Shown: positions 51,617 to 61,184, numbered from the stretch's first letter. The stretch: 64,000 nt of DNA from JAKACA01 sp963735115 (GCA_963735115.1 CAVTJR010000003.1:806001-870000); one strand, 5' to 3'. The notes: generated by a model not told the origin, from the letters alone. Numbers and translations: made by a program.

Positions 51617-53736
51617 CTCGGGGCCCCGGAGGCCGAGTCGGTCGACGCCGCCTCCGGCTCCGCCTCCGGTCCGGAGCTGGAGCCTGAGCTGGCGCCTGGC
51701 AGGTTCCCGGCTTCGGCTGCAGGTCCGATCACGGCCAGTACAGCACCCGCCGCCACCTGCGCGCCGGCCGTCACGCGGATCTCCCGAACGATGCCTTGAC
51801 CGGGGCTGCGAACGGGATGCTCCATCTTCATGGCCTCGAGAATGAACAGCACGGCACCTCTGTCGACCTCATCACCCTCATGCGCCAGGACCTGAATGAC
51901 GGCGCCCGGCATGGGCGACAGGAGCGACCCTTCTGCCACAAGGCTGCCGGGCGCCGGGAAGCGCGGCACCTCGATGAGGACGGAGTGACCGAGAGGGCTG
52001 TCGACGTACGTCGTGTCCGAGTCGACGTGGACGGCGGCCCGCACGGATCGGCCCCTCACGACGAGCTCGACGCTCTCTGGAGTCGCCGCCGAGACCTGTA
52101 CAGCCGTATCGCCGGCGCCGGCCTGCGAGGTCCACTCACGGGCTTCACCTTCGGTCACCCAGGCAGTGGCAGACGTGTCCGGTGCAGCCACGTAGGAGAC
52201 GGTCACTTGGGTGTCCGACTCCCGGAACGACAGGCGTTGGGGCAGGTCACGGACGTTTCGCCAACCTGGCGGCACTGCCTTCTGCACGACGGCGGCAGCT
52301 CGGCGGCCCGCCTGGGCGGCCAGGGCGCCGGCGACGGCGTGTGCAGCGCGGCGCTCGGCGACGGACGACGGCCCGGCGCCGATCTCGGCGAGCAGGACGG
52401 GGTCGTGGGAGTCGATGAAGGTCGTGTCCGTCCGGCCGGAGAGGAACTCGGGATGGCGGAGTACTCCCACGAGCATGTCGCGGTTCGTCACGAGGCCATG
52501 AATGTGCGCTCGTTCGAGGCTGTAGGCGAGCCGCCGGGCCGCCTCCGACCGGCCCGGCGCCCAGGCGATCACTTTCGCCAGCAGGGCGTCGTAGTACGGC
52601 GGCACGGCCGATCCGGAGACGACGCCGGAGTCGATGCGCAACCCCTCTGCCGGCTCGACTTCGAACCGCGATAAGCGTCCGGCGACCGGGAGGAAACCGG
52701 CGGCCACGTCTTCCGCATACAGCCGGGCCTCGATAGCGTGCCCGCGGATCTCGGCTCGGACCGCTTCCATCGGCAAGGGCGCCCCCTCGGCCACGAGGAG
52801 CTGCAAGGCGACAAGGTCGAGGCCCGTGACCGCCTCGGTGACGGGGTGCTCCACCTGCAAGCGCGTATTGACCTCCAGGAAGAAATACCTCCCGTCCTCG
52901 TCAACTACGAATTCGACTGTGCCGGCACCGAGGTAGCCGATGGCGCGGGCCGCAGCCACCGCCGCCTTCCCGAGCGCCGCCCGCAGCTCGGTGCTGACTC
53001 CGGGTGACGGGCTCTCCTCGATCACCTTCTGAAAACGACGCTGGATCGAGCACTCGCGTTCGAAGAGATGAACGACCGTGCCGTGGGCGTCCGCCAGCAC
53101 CTGCACCTCGATGTGACGGGGCGAGAGCACGAGCCGCTCGGCGAACAACGTCCCGTCGCCGAAGGCCCCGGACGCCTCGCGCCGCGTCGCTTCGACAGCG
53201 GCAGCCGCCTCTTCCGGCCCGGCGACCGTTCGCATGCCGCGGCCACCGCCCCCGAAGGCGGCCTTCAGCAGGAGGGGCCACCCGATCTCGGAGGCGATCT
53301 CCACGACGTCGGCCGCCTCGGCAACGGTGCCGCCCGGGAGAACGGGGACGCCATGGGACGCCATGAGCTCTTTGGCGGCCAGTTTCGACCCCATGGCTTG
53401 TATGGACTGCGGCGACGGCCCGACGAAGGTGACGCCGGCCTCGGCGCACGACCGGGCGAAGGCGGCGTTCTCGGACAAGAAGCCGTAACCCGGGTGAATG
53501 GCGTCTGCTCCCGTGGAGCGGGCGGCGGCCAGAAGGGCGTCGGCGTTCAGGTAAGTATCGACCGGCGAGGTCCCCGCCAGCCGCACGGCCACGTCCGCCT
53601 CAGCGGCGAACGGCAGGTCGGCATCGGCGTCGGAATAGACGGCGACGGTGGAGATCCCGAGGGCGCGGGCGGTGCGGAAGATGCGACGGGCGATCTCGCC
53701 TCGGTTGGCGACGAGTAGGCGGTCGATGGTGGTCAC
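51613..53736 (-). CDS. Acyl-CoA carboxylase alpha subunit: biotin carboxylase plus biotin carrier
   Basis: A 707-residue protein that carboxylates biotin with bicarbonate and ATP and carries it on its C-terminal domain. N-terminal LLVANRGEIARRIFRTAR, ATP-grasp with AAFGGGGRGM, and HIEVQVLADAHGTVVHLFER are standard. The biotinyl domain has LEAMKMEHPVRSPG (Lys of AMKM). An acidic Ser/Gly/Glu-rich tail of 30 residues follows. GTG 53736 is chosen (TTIDRLLVANRGE) instead of ATG 53775, which lies inside the carboxyltransferase gene. With the upstream subunit it forms a propionyl-, methylcrotonyl- or similar carboxylase. Confidence 0.93.
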   Translation of the reverse strand: MTTIDRLLVANRGEIARRIFRTARALGISTVAVYSDADADLPFAAEADVAVRLAGTSPVDTYLNADALLAAARSTGADAIHPGYGFLSENAAFARSCAEAGVTFVGPSPQSIQAMGSKLAAKELMASHGVPVLPGGTVAEAADVVEIASEIGWPLLLKAAFGGGGRGMRTVAGPEEAAAAVEATRREASGAFGDGTLFAERLVLSPRHIEVQVLADAHGTVVHLFERECSIQRRFQKVIEESPSPGVSTELRAALGKAAVAAARAIGYLGAGTVEFVVDEDGRYFFLEVNTRLQVEHPVTEAVTGLDLVALQLLVAEGAPLPMEAVRAEIRGHAIEARLYAEDVAAGFLPVAGRLSRFEVEPAEGLRIDSGVVSGSAVPPYYDALLAKVIAWAPGRSEAARRLAYSLERAHIHGLVTNRDMLVGVLRHPEFLSGRTDTTFIDSHDPVLLAEIGAGPSSVAERRAAHAVAGALAAQAGRRAAAVVQKAVPPGWRNVRDLPQRLSFRESDTQVTVSYVAAPDTSATAWVTEGEAREWTSQAGAGDTAVQVSAATPESVELVVRGRSVRAAVHVDSDTTYVDSPLGHSVLIEVPRFPAPGSLVAEGSLLSPMPGAVIQVLAHEGDEVDRGAVLFILEAMKMEHPVRSPGQGIVREIRVTAGAQVAAGAVLAVIGPAAEAGNLPGASSGSSSGPEAEPEAASTDSASGAPR

Positions 53737-53749
53737 GAGGGCGCCCGCA

Positions 53750-55399
53750 TCACATCCGGAACACACCGAAGCCACGGCGGCCCTCCACCACCTGCGAATG
53801 CACGGCGGAGAGGGCGATGCCGAGAACCGTCCGCGTGTCGCGGGGGTCGATGATCCCGTCGTCGTAGCACTTGCCCGTCATGAAGAGGGCAGCCTGCTCT
53901 CGCTCGATCTGTGCTTCGACGAACTGGCGGCGCATGGCGTCCTCTTCTTCGGAGAACGGCCTCCCTCCGGCCTCGGCGGCTTGGCGCGCGACGATGGAGA
54001 GAACGCCCGCCAGTTGCGTCGGACCCATGACGGCCACCTTGGCGCCTGGCCACGTGAAGAGGAAACGAGGTCCGAAGGCGCGGCCGCACATGCCGTAATT
54101 GCCTGCGCCGTAGGACGCCCCGATGATGACGCTCAGGTGGGGCACGCCGCTGTTGGCCACGGCGTTGATCATCTTCGAGCCGTCTTTCACGATGCCCGCC
54201 TGCTCGTAGTCCTTGCCGACCATGTAGCCGGTCGTGTTGTGCAGGAACAGCAGGGGTGTGTCGATCTGGTTGGCCAGCAGGATGAACTCCGTGGCCTTCT
54301 TCGACTCCTCCATGAACAGCACACCGCGGCTGTTGGCAAGGATGCCGACGGCGTATCCGTGCAGATGCGCCCAGCCGGTGACAAGGCTCGTGCCGTAGGT
54401 GGGCTTGTACTCGTCAAATTCAGAGCTGTCGACGATGCGGGCGACCACTTCGAGCGGGTCGAAGGGCACCCGCAGGTCAGCCGAGACGACGCCGAGGAGC
54501 TCCTCAGGGTCATGGGCCGGCTCTTCGGGCGGTTTCGAGGGGCCCGGGCCGCGTTTGCGCCAGTTCAGATGCGAGACGATCTGCCGCCCGATGCGGATGC
54601 AATCGAGCTCATCGACGGCGAGGTAGTCGGAGAGACCCGACACGCGCGAGTGCATCTCTGCTCCGCCCAGCTCCTCGTCCGCGGAATCCTCTCCGGTGGC
54701 CATCTTCACCAGCGGCGGGCCGCCGAGGAACACCTTCGCCGCCCGGTCGACCATGACGGCGTAGTCGCACATGCCCGGTACGTAGGCACCGCCGGCGGTC
54801 GAGTTCCCGAACACGAGGGCGATCGTCGGGATGCCGGCCGCTGACAAACGCGTGAGGTCACGAAAGCTCTGGCCCCCGGGCACGAAGATGTCCGCCTGCG
54901 TGGGCAGGTCGGCGCCGCCCGATTCCACCAGGTGGATGACCGGGAGGCGGTTCTCCATGGCGATCTCATGAGCCCGCAGGCTCTTGCGGAGCGTGTACGG
55001 GTTCGTCGTTCCGCCCCGCACGGTCGGGTCGCTCCCGGAGATGACGCATTCCACGCCAGAGACGATCCCGATGCCGGTGACACAGCTCGCCCCGACTTGG
55101 AAGTCGCTTGCGTAGGCGGCAAGCGGAGACAGCTCGAGGAAGGCCGAATCGCGGTCGAGCAGGAGCTCGATGCGCTCCCGCACGAGGAGCTTGCCGCGAG
55201 CGCGGTGCCGGTCCCGGTAGCGGGCACCGCCCCCAGCGCGGGCGATGGCGAGCTGTTCGTCGTGCTCCGCCAGCAGCTCGAGCGACTTGGCACGGTTGGC
55301 GGCATAGGTCTCGCTCGAGGTGTCGATCACGCTCTCGAGAACCGGCAACTCGATCCTTTCCGCCGCTCGGTGGGCTGTCTTTCGGGGCGATGTCGCCAT
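53750..55399 (-). CDS. Acyl-CoA carboxylase beta subunit (carboxyltransferase)
   Basis: A 549-residue carboxyltransferase transferring CO2 from biotin to an acyl-CoA. Present are HRARGKLLVRERIELLLD, the GG-containing oxyanion segments (LVESGGADLP, GNSTAGGAYVPGM), ASYGAGNYGMCGRAF and MGPTQLAG. The methylcrotonyl/geranyl-CoA-type arrangement (NYGMCGRAF) suggests a branched acyl-CoA. ATG 55399 starts the family sequence; upstream frame to 55558 is the reverse of the LLM gene. It is the first gene of the minus-strand set beta, alpha, small Tat subunit, GMC. Confidence 0.93.
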   Translation of the reverse strand: MATSPRKTAHRAAERIELPVLESVIDTSSETYAANRAKSLELLAEHDEQLAIARAGGGARYRDRHRARGKLLVRERIELLLDRDSAFLELSPLAAYASDFQVGASCVTGIGIVSGVECVISGSDPTVRGGTTNPYTLRKSLRAHEIAMENRLPVIHLVESGGADLPTQADIFVPGGQSFRDLTRLSAAGIPTIALVFGNSTAGGAYVPGMCDYAVMVDRAAKVFLGGPPLVKMATGEDSADEELGGAEMHSRVSGLSDYLAVDELDCIRIGRQIVSHLNWRKRGPGPSKPPEEPAHDPEELLGVVSADLRVPFDPLEVVARIVDSSEFDEYKPTYGTSLVTGWAHLHGYAVGILANSRGVLFMEESKKATEFILLANQIDTPLLFLHNTTGYMVGKDYEQAGIVKDGSKMINAVANSGVPHLSVIIGASYGAGNYGMCGRAFGPRFLFTWPGAKVAVMGPTQLAGVLSIVARQAAEAGGRPFSEEEDAMRRQFVEAQIEREQAALFMTGKCYDDGIIDPRDTRTVLGIALSAVHSQVVEGRRGFGVFRM

Positions 55400-55461
55400 C
55401 GGTGCTCTCGCCCGCATCCTTCGTGCTTCGTGAGGCGGTGCAACCGTACAGAATCGGGGAC

Positions 55462-56343
55462 GTGAACATCGGAGTCGTCTTCCCCCAGACCGAGATCGGA
55501 CACGACGCCGGAGGCGTCCGGGCCTACGCCGAAGCCGCCGCCGAGCTGGGCTACTCACATGTGCTCGCCTACGACCACGTGCTCGGAGTCGACACGAGCG
55601 TGCGCCCGGACTGGCGCGGCCCGTACGACCTTCACAGCTCGTTCCACGAGCCCTTCGTCCTCTTCGGCTTCCTCGCCGGCTTCACCTCGCTCGAGGTCGT
55701 TACGGGCATTCTCATCGGCCCACAGCGCCAGACGGCCCTCATCGCCAAGCAGGCGGCTGCTGTCGACGTCTTCACCGGGGGCAAGCTCCGCCTCGGCCTC
55801 GGCATTGGATGGAACCCTGTGGAGTACGACGCCCTCGGGAAGGACTTCTCCAACCGCGGCCGTCGTCTGGAGGAGCAGATCGCCTTGCTCCGTCGTTTGT
55901 TCACGCAGGAGAGCGTGACCTTCGAGGGCAGCTACGACCACGTCGTGGGGGCGGGTCTGTGTCCCTTGCCGCCGCAGCGCCCGATTCCTATCTGGGTGGG
56001 AGCGTCTAGCCAACCGGCCCTGCGAAGGGCGGGGCGGCTGGCCGACGGCTGGTTCCCGCAGGCGGTCCCCGGGCACGGCCTCGAGGAGGCGGCCGAGACG
56101 GTCCGCGCGGGCGCCGAGGAGTCTGGGCGTGACCCGTCCAGCCTCGGTATGGAGGGGAGCCTGAACGCCGGCGCGGGACCGCACGACGTCTCCAAACATC
56201 TCGAGCGCTGGCGCGCTGCCGGCGCCACCCACATGTCGATCAACACGATGGGTGCAGGCCTGCGCGGCGCTGACGCTCATATCGCCGCCCTCGCCGCCGC
56301 GGCGGAATTCGCCCTGTCAGATGAGGGGCGCGCCGGGGGGTAG
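55462..56343 (+). CDS. F420-dependent LLM-class oxidoreductase
   Basis: A 293-residue luciferase-like enzyme: VFPQTEIGHDAGGVRAYAEA, YSHVLAYDHVLG, TGILIGPQRQTALIAKQ and LRLGLGIGWNPVEYDALG. F420 use is expected from family. GTG 55462 lies 12 nt after a TACAGA-type box (55446-55451 region). Divergent from the carboxylase beta gene; 62 bp separate the starts. Substrate unknown, perhaps a step in the lipid pathway encoded nearby. Confidence 0.9.
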   Translation: MNIGVVFPQTEIGHDAGGVRAYAEAAAELGYSHVLAYDHVLGVDTSVRPDWRGPYDLHSSFHEPFVLFGFLAGFTSLEVVTGILIGPQRQTALIAKQAAAVDVFTGGKLRLGLGIGWNPVEYDALGKDFSNRGRRLEEQIALLRRLFTQESVTFEGSYDHVVGAGLCPLPPQRPIPIWVGASSQPALRRAGRLADGWFPQAVPGHGLEEAAETVRAGAEESGRDPSSLGMEGSLNAGAGPHDVSKHLERWRAAGATHMSINTMGAGLRGADAHIAALAAAAEFALSDEGRAGG

Positions 56344-56353
56344 TTTCGGTTGG

Positions 56354-57341
56354 ATGCGCCCCCTCGACGGCGTCAATGACGACGTCGCCGCGACTGACGA
56401 GCCTGTGCGGCCGCCGTTGGAACCCGTCGTCGCCGCCCGCGATCTCACGAAACGCTTCGGCTCTTTCACGGCCGTCGACGGAGTGAGCTTCGCCATCGAG
56501 CGGGGGGAGGCGTTCGGGTTCCTACGGGCCGAACGGGGCCGGCAAGACCTCGACGATGCGGATGGTCGCGTGCCTGAGCCCCGTTTCCTCCGGCACCCTG
56601 CGCGTGCTGGGAATGGATCCGGCGACCGACGGTGCCCGCATCCGGGGGAGGCTCGGAGTCGTGCCGCAGGAGGACACGCTCGACCTCGAGTTGACCGTTC
56701 GCGACAACCTCTATCTCTACGGGCGGTACTTCGACATCCCCAAGCGGGTGGTGCGTGGGCGCGTCGAGGAGCTCCTGGACTTCGCTCAGCTGACCGAACG
56801 CGGCGACGACCAGGTCGACAAGCTGAGCGGAGGCATGAAACGCCGCCTCACGATTGCTCGCGCCCTCGTCTCGGAGCCGGAGCTCGTGATCCTGGACGAG
56901 CCCACGACCGGCCTCGACCCGCAGGCGCGGCACCTCTTGTGGGATCGCCTGTACCGCTTGAAGCAGCGTGGCGTGACCCTCGTCATCACGACCCACTACA
57001 TGGATGAGGCCGAGCAACTGTGCGATCGCCTCGTCGTCATGGATGGGGGGCGGATCGCCGCCGAAGGGTCGCCACAGTCCCTCATCGACGAGTGGTCGGC
57101 TCGAGAGGTCGTGGAGCTTCGCTTCGGGGCGGACGAGAACGCCGCCGTCGGCGAGCAGCTGTCGGGGTACGCCCCCCGCGTGGAGGTGCTGCCCGACAGG
57201 GTGCTGCTCTACGCCGACGACGGCGACGACGTCATGCACGCCGTGCACGCGGCCGGGTGGCGCCCCGAGAGCGCTCTCGTGCGCCGATCGAGCCTGGAGG
57301 ACGTCTTCCTCCGCCTGACCGGCAGGAGCCTCGTCGATTGA
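56354..57341 (+). pseudogene. ABC-2 transporter ATP-binding protein, frameshifted inside the Walker A region
   Basis: ATG 56354 starts a NodI/CcmA-like ATPase (ARDLTKRFGSFTAVDGVSFA, ERGEAFGFL). One extra C at 56525 shifts the frame; without it the reading is GPNGAGKTSTMRMVACLSP, and the rest follows in phase: VVPQEDTLDLELTVRDNLYL, LSGGMKRRLTIARA and LVILDEPTTGLD. The stop is TGA 57339-57341, which overlaps the permease TTG. Restored length is about 328 residues. The three genes make a NodIJ-like ABC-2 exporter; a real break at Walker A would inactivate it. Confidence 0.88.
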
Positions 57342-58186
57342 GTGCCGCCAGGAGCGCCGAGCTGGAGGTGCCGTTCGATTCGTCCCGTGACGGTGGAACC
57401 CCCGGAGCGCTGCGTGTCTACGGCTACATGCTGTTGCGATACAAGCGGACCTGGCGGGGCACCCTCACGACGAGCTTTCTCTACCCGCTTCTGTACCTGC
57501 TTGCCATGGGTCTCGGCCTCGGCCATCTCGTCGACCAGCACCTCGCCGCCGGGTCGGCCGGCCTTGCTCGCCTCGGCGGCGAGACCTACGTGCAGTTCAT
57601 CGCTCCCGGGCTGCTGGCCGCCACGGGGATGCAGATGGGCTACAACGAGGCCACCTACCCCGTGATGCACGGCGTGAAGTGGGACCGGGTGTATTTCGCC
57701 ATGATCGCCACACCGATCCCGGTACGCAGCGTCCAGATCGGTCACCTCGCTTGGATCGCCACCAGACTCGCCACGGCTGCCGCCATCTTTCTGGCGATCA
57801 TCGCCGCTTTCGGCGACGTCCGCTCCTTCTGGGCCATTCTCGCCCTCCCGGCAGCCGTCCTCACGGGCCTCGCGTTCTCCGCACCCATGAGCGCCTTCAG
57901 CGCCAAGCAGGAGAACGACAACGCCTTCTCCCTCGTCTACCGCATGGGGGTCATCCCGCTCTTCCTGTTCTCCGGGACCTTCTTCCCGCTGTCACAGCTG
58001 CCCACCTGGTTGCAAGACGTGGCCCGCGCCACGCCCCTCTACCACGGCGTGGCCCTCTGCCGGGGGCTCGTGCTCGGGAACCTCGGACTCACCGACGGCC
58101 TTGCCCACGCCGGCTACCTGCTGGCCCTGCTCGCCTTCGGCGTCGCTTGGGGACGGAGGACCTACACGGCGAGGATGTTCCAATGA
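57338..58186 (+). CDS. ABC-2-type transporter permease 1
   Basis: A 282-residue membrane protein with about six helices: LLRYKRTWRGTLTTSFLYPL, GMQMGYNEATYPVMHG and PLFLFSGTFFPLSQLPTWL. TTG 57338 is read as the start because TTGA overlaps the ATPase stop; an in-frame GTG at 57368 or ATG further on are alternatives. Overlaps permease 2 by 4 bp (ATGA). Confidence 0.88.
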   Translation: MSAARSAELEVPFDSSRDGGTPGALRVYGYMLLRYKRTWRGTLTTSFLYPLLYLLAMGLGLGHLVDQHLAAGSAGLARLGGETYVQFIAPGLLAATGMQMGYNEATYPVMHGVKWDRVYFAMIATPIPVRSVQIGHLAWIATRLATAAAIFLAIIAAFGDVRSFWAILALPAAVLTGLAFSAPMSAFSAKQENDNAFSLVYRMGVIPLFLFSGTFFPLSQLPTWLQDVARATPLYHGVALCRGLVLGNLGLTDGLAHAGYLLALLAFGVAWGRRTYTARMFQ

Positions 58187-59112
58187 GCCCGACCGAGCTC
58201 TCCGGGCGGGCCCGCTCGATGCCCCGACGTCGGCGAGGTCCACCTCCCGGCGAGTGGCGCCGACTCTGCGGAGAGCTCCTCGGGCGGCGCCTGCTCGGCG
58301 AGGACGGGTCGGTCGCTCTACCCGTGCGGGTGCTGCCGACGGGCGCCTTCGGGGCCGGACGGGCGAGGCGCGTCGTCGGCCGAAACATGCGTGCATACCG
58401 CCGCGGGTGGTGGTTGATCGTGTCGGGTTTCTTCGAGCCGCTCTTTTACCTGCTCTCCATCGGCTTGGGGCTGAACCACCTCGTGGGGGATCTTCGCCTC
58501 GGCGGGCGGGTCGTGACGTACGCCACTTACGTCGCACCGGGGCTGCTCGCCTCCTCGGCCATGAATGGCGCGATCTTCGACTCCACGTTCAACATCTTCT
58601 TCAAGCTCAAGATCACGAAGGCCTATGACGCCATCCTGTCTACGCCTCTCAGGGTGCGGGACATCACCCTGGGCGAGCTCGCCTGGGCCCTCATGAGGGG
58701 CTTGTTGTATTCGACGGCGTTTCTGGTCGTCATGGCCGTTATGGGGCTCGTGGTCAGTCCCTGGGCGATCCTCTGCCTACCGAGCGCGGCACTCGTCGGA
58801 TTCGCCTTCGGCGGCACCGGCATGGGTCTGACGTCGTTCATGCGGAACTGGCAGGACTTCGATTTCCTCTTCCTCGCCATCATGCCGCTGTTCCTCTTCT
58901 CCGCCGTCTTCTACCCGCTGTCGGTGTACCCCGGCTGGCTGCAGGCTGTCGTCACCTGGTCGCCCCTCTACCAAGGGGTGGCCCTCATGCGGGAGCTCGA
59001 CGCCGGCGTCATCGGACCGCCGTTGCTCGCCCACGTCTGCTACCTGGCGGCGATGGGGCTCGGCGGCCTGCAGCTGGCGACGGCTCGCCTCGGCAAGCTG
59101 CTGCTGCCCTGA
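58183..59112 (+). CDS. ABC-2-type transporter permease 2
   Basis: A 309-residue membrane protein similar to permease 1 and NodJ-like: GRNMRAYRRGWWLIVSGFFE, TYVAPGLLASSAMNGAIFD, ILSTPLRVRDITLGELAWA and LFLFSAVFYPLSVYPGWL. A basic N-terminal tail of 60 residues precedes the first helix. Two different permeases and one ATPase would give a heteromeric exporter, for example of a lipid, glycan or antibiotic. Ends 11 bp from the convergent ComF-like gene. Confidence 0.9.
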   Translation: MSPTELSGRARSMPRRRRGPPPGEWRRLCGELLGRRLLGEDGSVALPVRVLPTGAFGAGRARRVVGRNMRAYRRGWWLIVSGFFEPLFYLLSIGLGLNHLVGDLRLGGRVVTYATYVAPGLLASSAMNGAIFDSTFNIFFKLKITKAYDAILSTPLRVRDITLGELAWALMRGLLYSTAFLVVMAVMGLVVSPWAILCLPSAALVGFAFGGTGMGLTSFMRNWQDFDFLFLAIMPLFLFSAVFYPLSVYPGWLQAVVTWSPLYQGVALMRELDAGVIGPPLLAHVCYLAAMGLGGLQLATARLGKLLLP

Positions 59113-59123
59113 GATTCTCTCGC

Positions 59124-60002
59124 TCAGGCCGCCAGCCGCTCCGACACGCGGCAGAGCGGGATCGGCCAGGCGGAGGCACGGTCGCTCCGGCGTGCAGGAA
59201 AGCATCGTGTGCACAGCGCGCAGAACGAAGGGTCGAAGCCGAGATGGCGCCGCGCCGCCCAATACGCCGCCGTCGCCTCGTTGTGGTCCGGCCGTATCAG
59301 GCGTCCGAGGGGAACGACGGCAGCCACCCGGCCACCGGCCCGTGAGACGGCCGCCGCCGCGCTGAGCGCCCGTGAGCCCGACACGAACATGTCGTCCACG
59401 ATCATGACCGCCCTGCCCTTCAGCTCTGCGGAGGGCTCGAGCGTGTAGCCGGCCGTGCTCGCCTGCAGGCGGCGGGGCGGCCGCTGGCCCGGACGGAGGA
59501 CGGCGGCGCTTTGCAGCTGGTCCGAGCGCGTGACGGCGGCCTCGCAGATCGACTCGAGCGGGTGGCGTCCACGCCAAGAAGGGCGTCCGCCGGTGGAGGA
59601 GGGCACTGGCACGACGAGGGCGACCGTCGGCCCGCCGGGGGCGCCTGTCGGCCCGCCGAGGAGGCAGCCGGCGTGGGTGTCGAGCCAGGTCGACAGCATC
59701 GCCGTCAACGCCGCTGCGCGTGCCGCCCTGCCCGCCGCGGTCGCACCGGCCTTGTAGTCGACGAGCGCCCGGTGGACGGGCGAGCCCAGGCCGAAGAGGA
59801 AGAGGGGCACGACGAGCGGCAGGAGGTCGCCGAGTTGATCGGTCACGACGCGGCAGCTCCAGCAGGTCAACCTTCCGGCCGCTGCCGGACCACGACAGAC
59901 CGAGCAGATGGCGTAGCTGCCTGGCGCGTCGCTGCGATCCGTCGTCCCGGGCACGGCCAGCCGCCCCCCGAGCGGTACTTCGACGTGCCGGTGCGATGCC
60001 AT
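59124..60002 (-). CDS. ComF-like phosphoribosyltransferase-family protein
   Basis: A 292-residue protein with an N-terminal zinc-ribbon-type pair (ICSVCRG...TCWSC) and a PRT domain whose PRPP loop is VMIVDDMFVSGSRA (near 200). The C-terminal FCALCTRCF gives another Cys cluster. ComF proteins act in DNA uptake helicase complexes in naturally competent bacteria; elsewhere they are annotated generally. No com genes lie nearby. Start ATG 60002 from family length. Confidence 0.82.
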   Translation of the reverse strand: MASHRHVEVPLGGRLAVPGTTDRSDAPGSYAICSVCRGPAAAGRLTCWSCRVVTDQLGDLLPLVVPLFLFGLGSPVHRALVDYKAGATAAGRAARAAALTAMLSTWLDTHAGCLLGGPTGAPGGPTVALVVPVPSSTGGRPSWRGRHPLESICEAAVTRSDQLQSAAVLRPGQRPPRRLQASTAGYTLEPSAELKGRAVMIVDDMFVSGSRALSAAAAVSRAGGRVAAVVPLGRLIRPDHNEATAAYWAARRHLGFDPSFCALCTRCFPARRSDRASAWPIPLCRVSERLAA

Positions 60003-60209
60003 GGTGGAGAACGCTACGAAGGGGGTGCGCGTTGCCCAGGTAGGGAAGCTGCGCTAGCCGTTCGCTGCCGCCGCCGGCTCGGAGCTCGACACGACGTCCG
60101 AGAAACCCGACTATTGTCATCGGCATTCGCCCCCGGGGAGCGGAAACGCCCTCGGCGGCACTGCCCAACAGCGACCGTCCCTCAACAATCAGCACGACAG
60201 GAGAAAGCA

Positions 60210-60845
60210 ATGGCCCTGCAACTCGGCGACACCGCCCCTGACTTCACCGCCGACACCACCGAAGGCAAGATCAACTTCTACGAGTGGCTGGGAGACGGTT
60301 GGGGCATCCTGTTCTCCCATCCGAAGGACTTCACACCGGTTTGCACGACCGAGCTCGGAGAGGTCGCCCGGCTCAAGGACGATTTCGCCAAGCGCGGCGC
60401 CAAGGTCATCGGCGTCTCGGTCGACAACGTCGAGTCGCACAACAGCTGGAGCCAGGACATCGAGGATGTCACCGGCAACAAGTTGAACTACCCGCTCATC
60501 GGCGACGAGGAGCGCAAGGTGGCAGAGCTGTACGGGATGATCCACCCAAATGCCAGCGACACGCTCACCGTCCGCTCGGTCTTCGTGATCGGCCCGGACA
60601 AGAAGATCAAGCTGACGATCACGTACCCGGCGAGCACGGGCCGCAACTTCGAGGAGATTCTCCGCGTGCTCGACTCTCTCCAGCTGACGGCCGGCTACTC
60701 GGTGGCCACGCCCGTCAACTGGCACGACGGTGAGGACGTCATCATCGTCCCGGCCGTGAGTGACGAGACAGCGAAGGAGAAGTTCCCGAAGGGCTTCAAC
60801 GCTGTGAAGCCGTACCTGCGTTACACGCCGCAGCCGAACCGCTGA
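60210..60845 (+). CDS. 1-Cys peroxiredoxin (Prx6 type)
   Basis: A 211-residue peroxidase that reduces H2O2 or organic hydroperoxides. The peroxidatic Cys45 is in DFTPVCTTELGE (PxxxT/SxxC context with Thr42). The Prx6-type C-terminal domain (NWHDGEDVIIVPAVS, then FNAVKPYLRYTP) is present; a second resolving Cys is absent. AGGAG (about 60200) lies about 6 nt before ATG 60210. No reductase is adjacent. Confidence 0.93.
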   Translation: MALQLGDTAPDFTADTTEGKINFYEWLGDGWGILFSHPKDFTPVCTTELGEVARLKDDFAKRGAKVIGVSVDNVESHNSWSQDIEDVTGNKLNYPLIGDEERKVAELYGMIHPNASDTLTVRSVFVIGPDKKIKLTITYPASTGRNFEEILRVLDSLQLTAGYSVATPVNWHDGEDVIIVPAVSDETAKEKFPKGFNAVKPYLRYTPQPNR

Positions 60846-60901
60846 GAGCCGGCGTTTCTCGCCCTGTTTGCTCCGATGCTTCGGCGGCCTCGGCTGAGTC
60901 T

Positions 60902-60958
60902 GGCCGAAGTCCGCTGGCCTGGTCGAAGTCGGCTGGCCGGGCCGAAGTCGGCTGGCCG
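60902..60958. repeat. 19-bp tandem repeat, three units
   Basis: Units at 60902, 60921 and 60940 share GGCCGAAGTCGGCTGGCC with small changes. It starts the 339-bp gene-free stretch 60846-61184, which also holds a 12-bp-arm hairpin and 40-bp-spaced repeats. Confidence 0.8.
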
Positions 60959-60983
60959 GGCCGAGAATCAGCTATTTGTGTGC

Positions 60984-61011
60984 CCAAAGTGACCGGAATC
61001 GGTCACTTTGG
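60984..61011. terminator. Perfect 12-bp hairpin after the peroxiredoxin gene
   Basis: CCAAAGTGACCG (60984-60995) and CGGTCACTTTGG (61000-61011) form a perfect stem around GAAT. It lies 139 bp after the peroxiredoxin stop and about 180 bp from the opposing gene's stop; no T-run follows. It may be a bidirectional terminator or a protein-binding site. Confidence 0.5.
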
Positions 61012-61124
61012 TCGCGTTAGGCCAACTGTCGGCTAGTCGGGGAGATTGCGGTCGCGTTGGGCCCACGGTTCGGCCACCAGCTATGCGTGGTCGCGTTGGG
61101 CCTACAGTTCGCCGACCCAACGCG
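61011..61124. repeat. Three GTCGCGTTGGGCC-type repeats at 39-40 bp spacing
   Basis: GTCGCGTTRGGCC occurs at 61011, 61051 and 61090, followed each time by a variant of AC-GTTCGSC. The last copy also pairs CGCGTTGGG (61092-61100) with CCCAACGCG (61116-61124), a 9-bp stem with a 15-nt loop. The regular spacing of about four helical turns would suit a DNA-binding protein. A 69-codon minus-strand ORF over the region looks like repeat only. Confidence 0.65.
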
Positions 61125-61184
61125 CCAGCAGGGGCAATCGTGAGTAGCGCCGCCCAGCTCCACGCCTGCTGCAGCACCCCGGTT

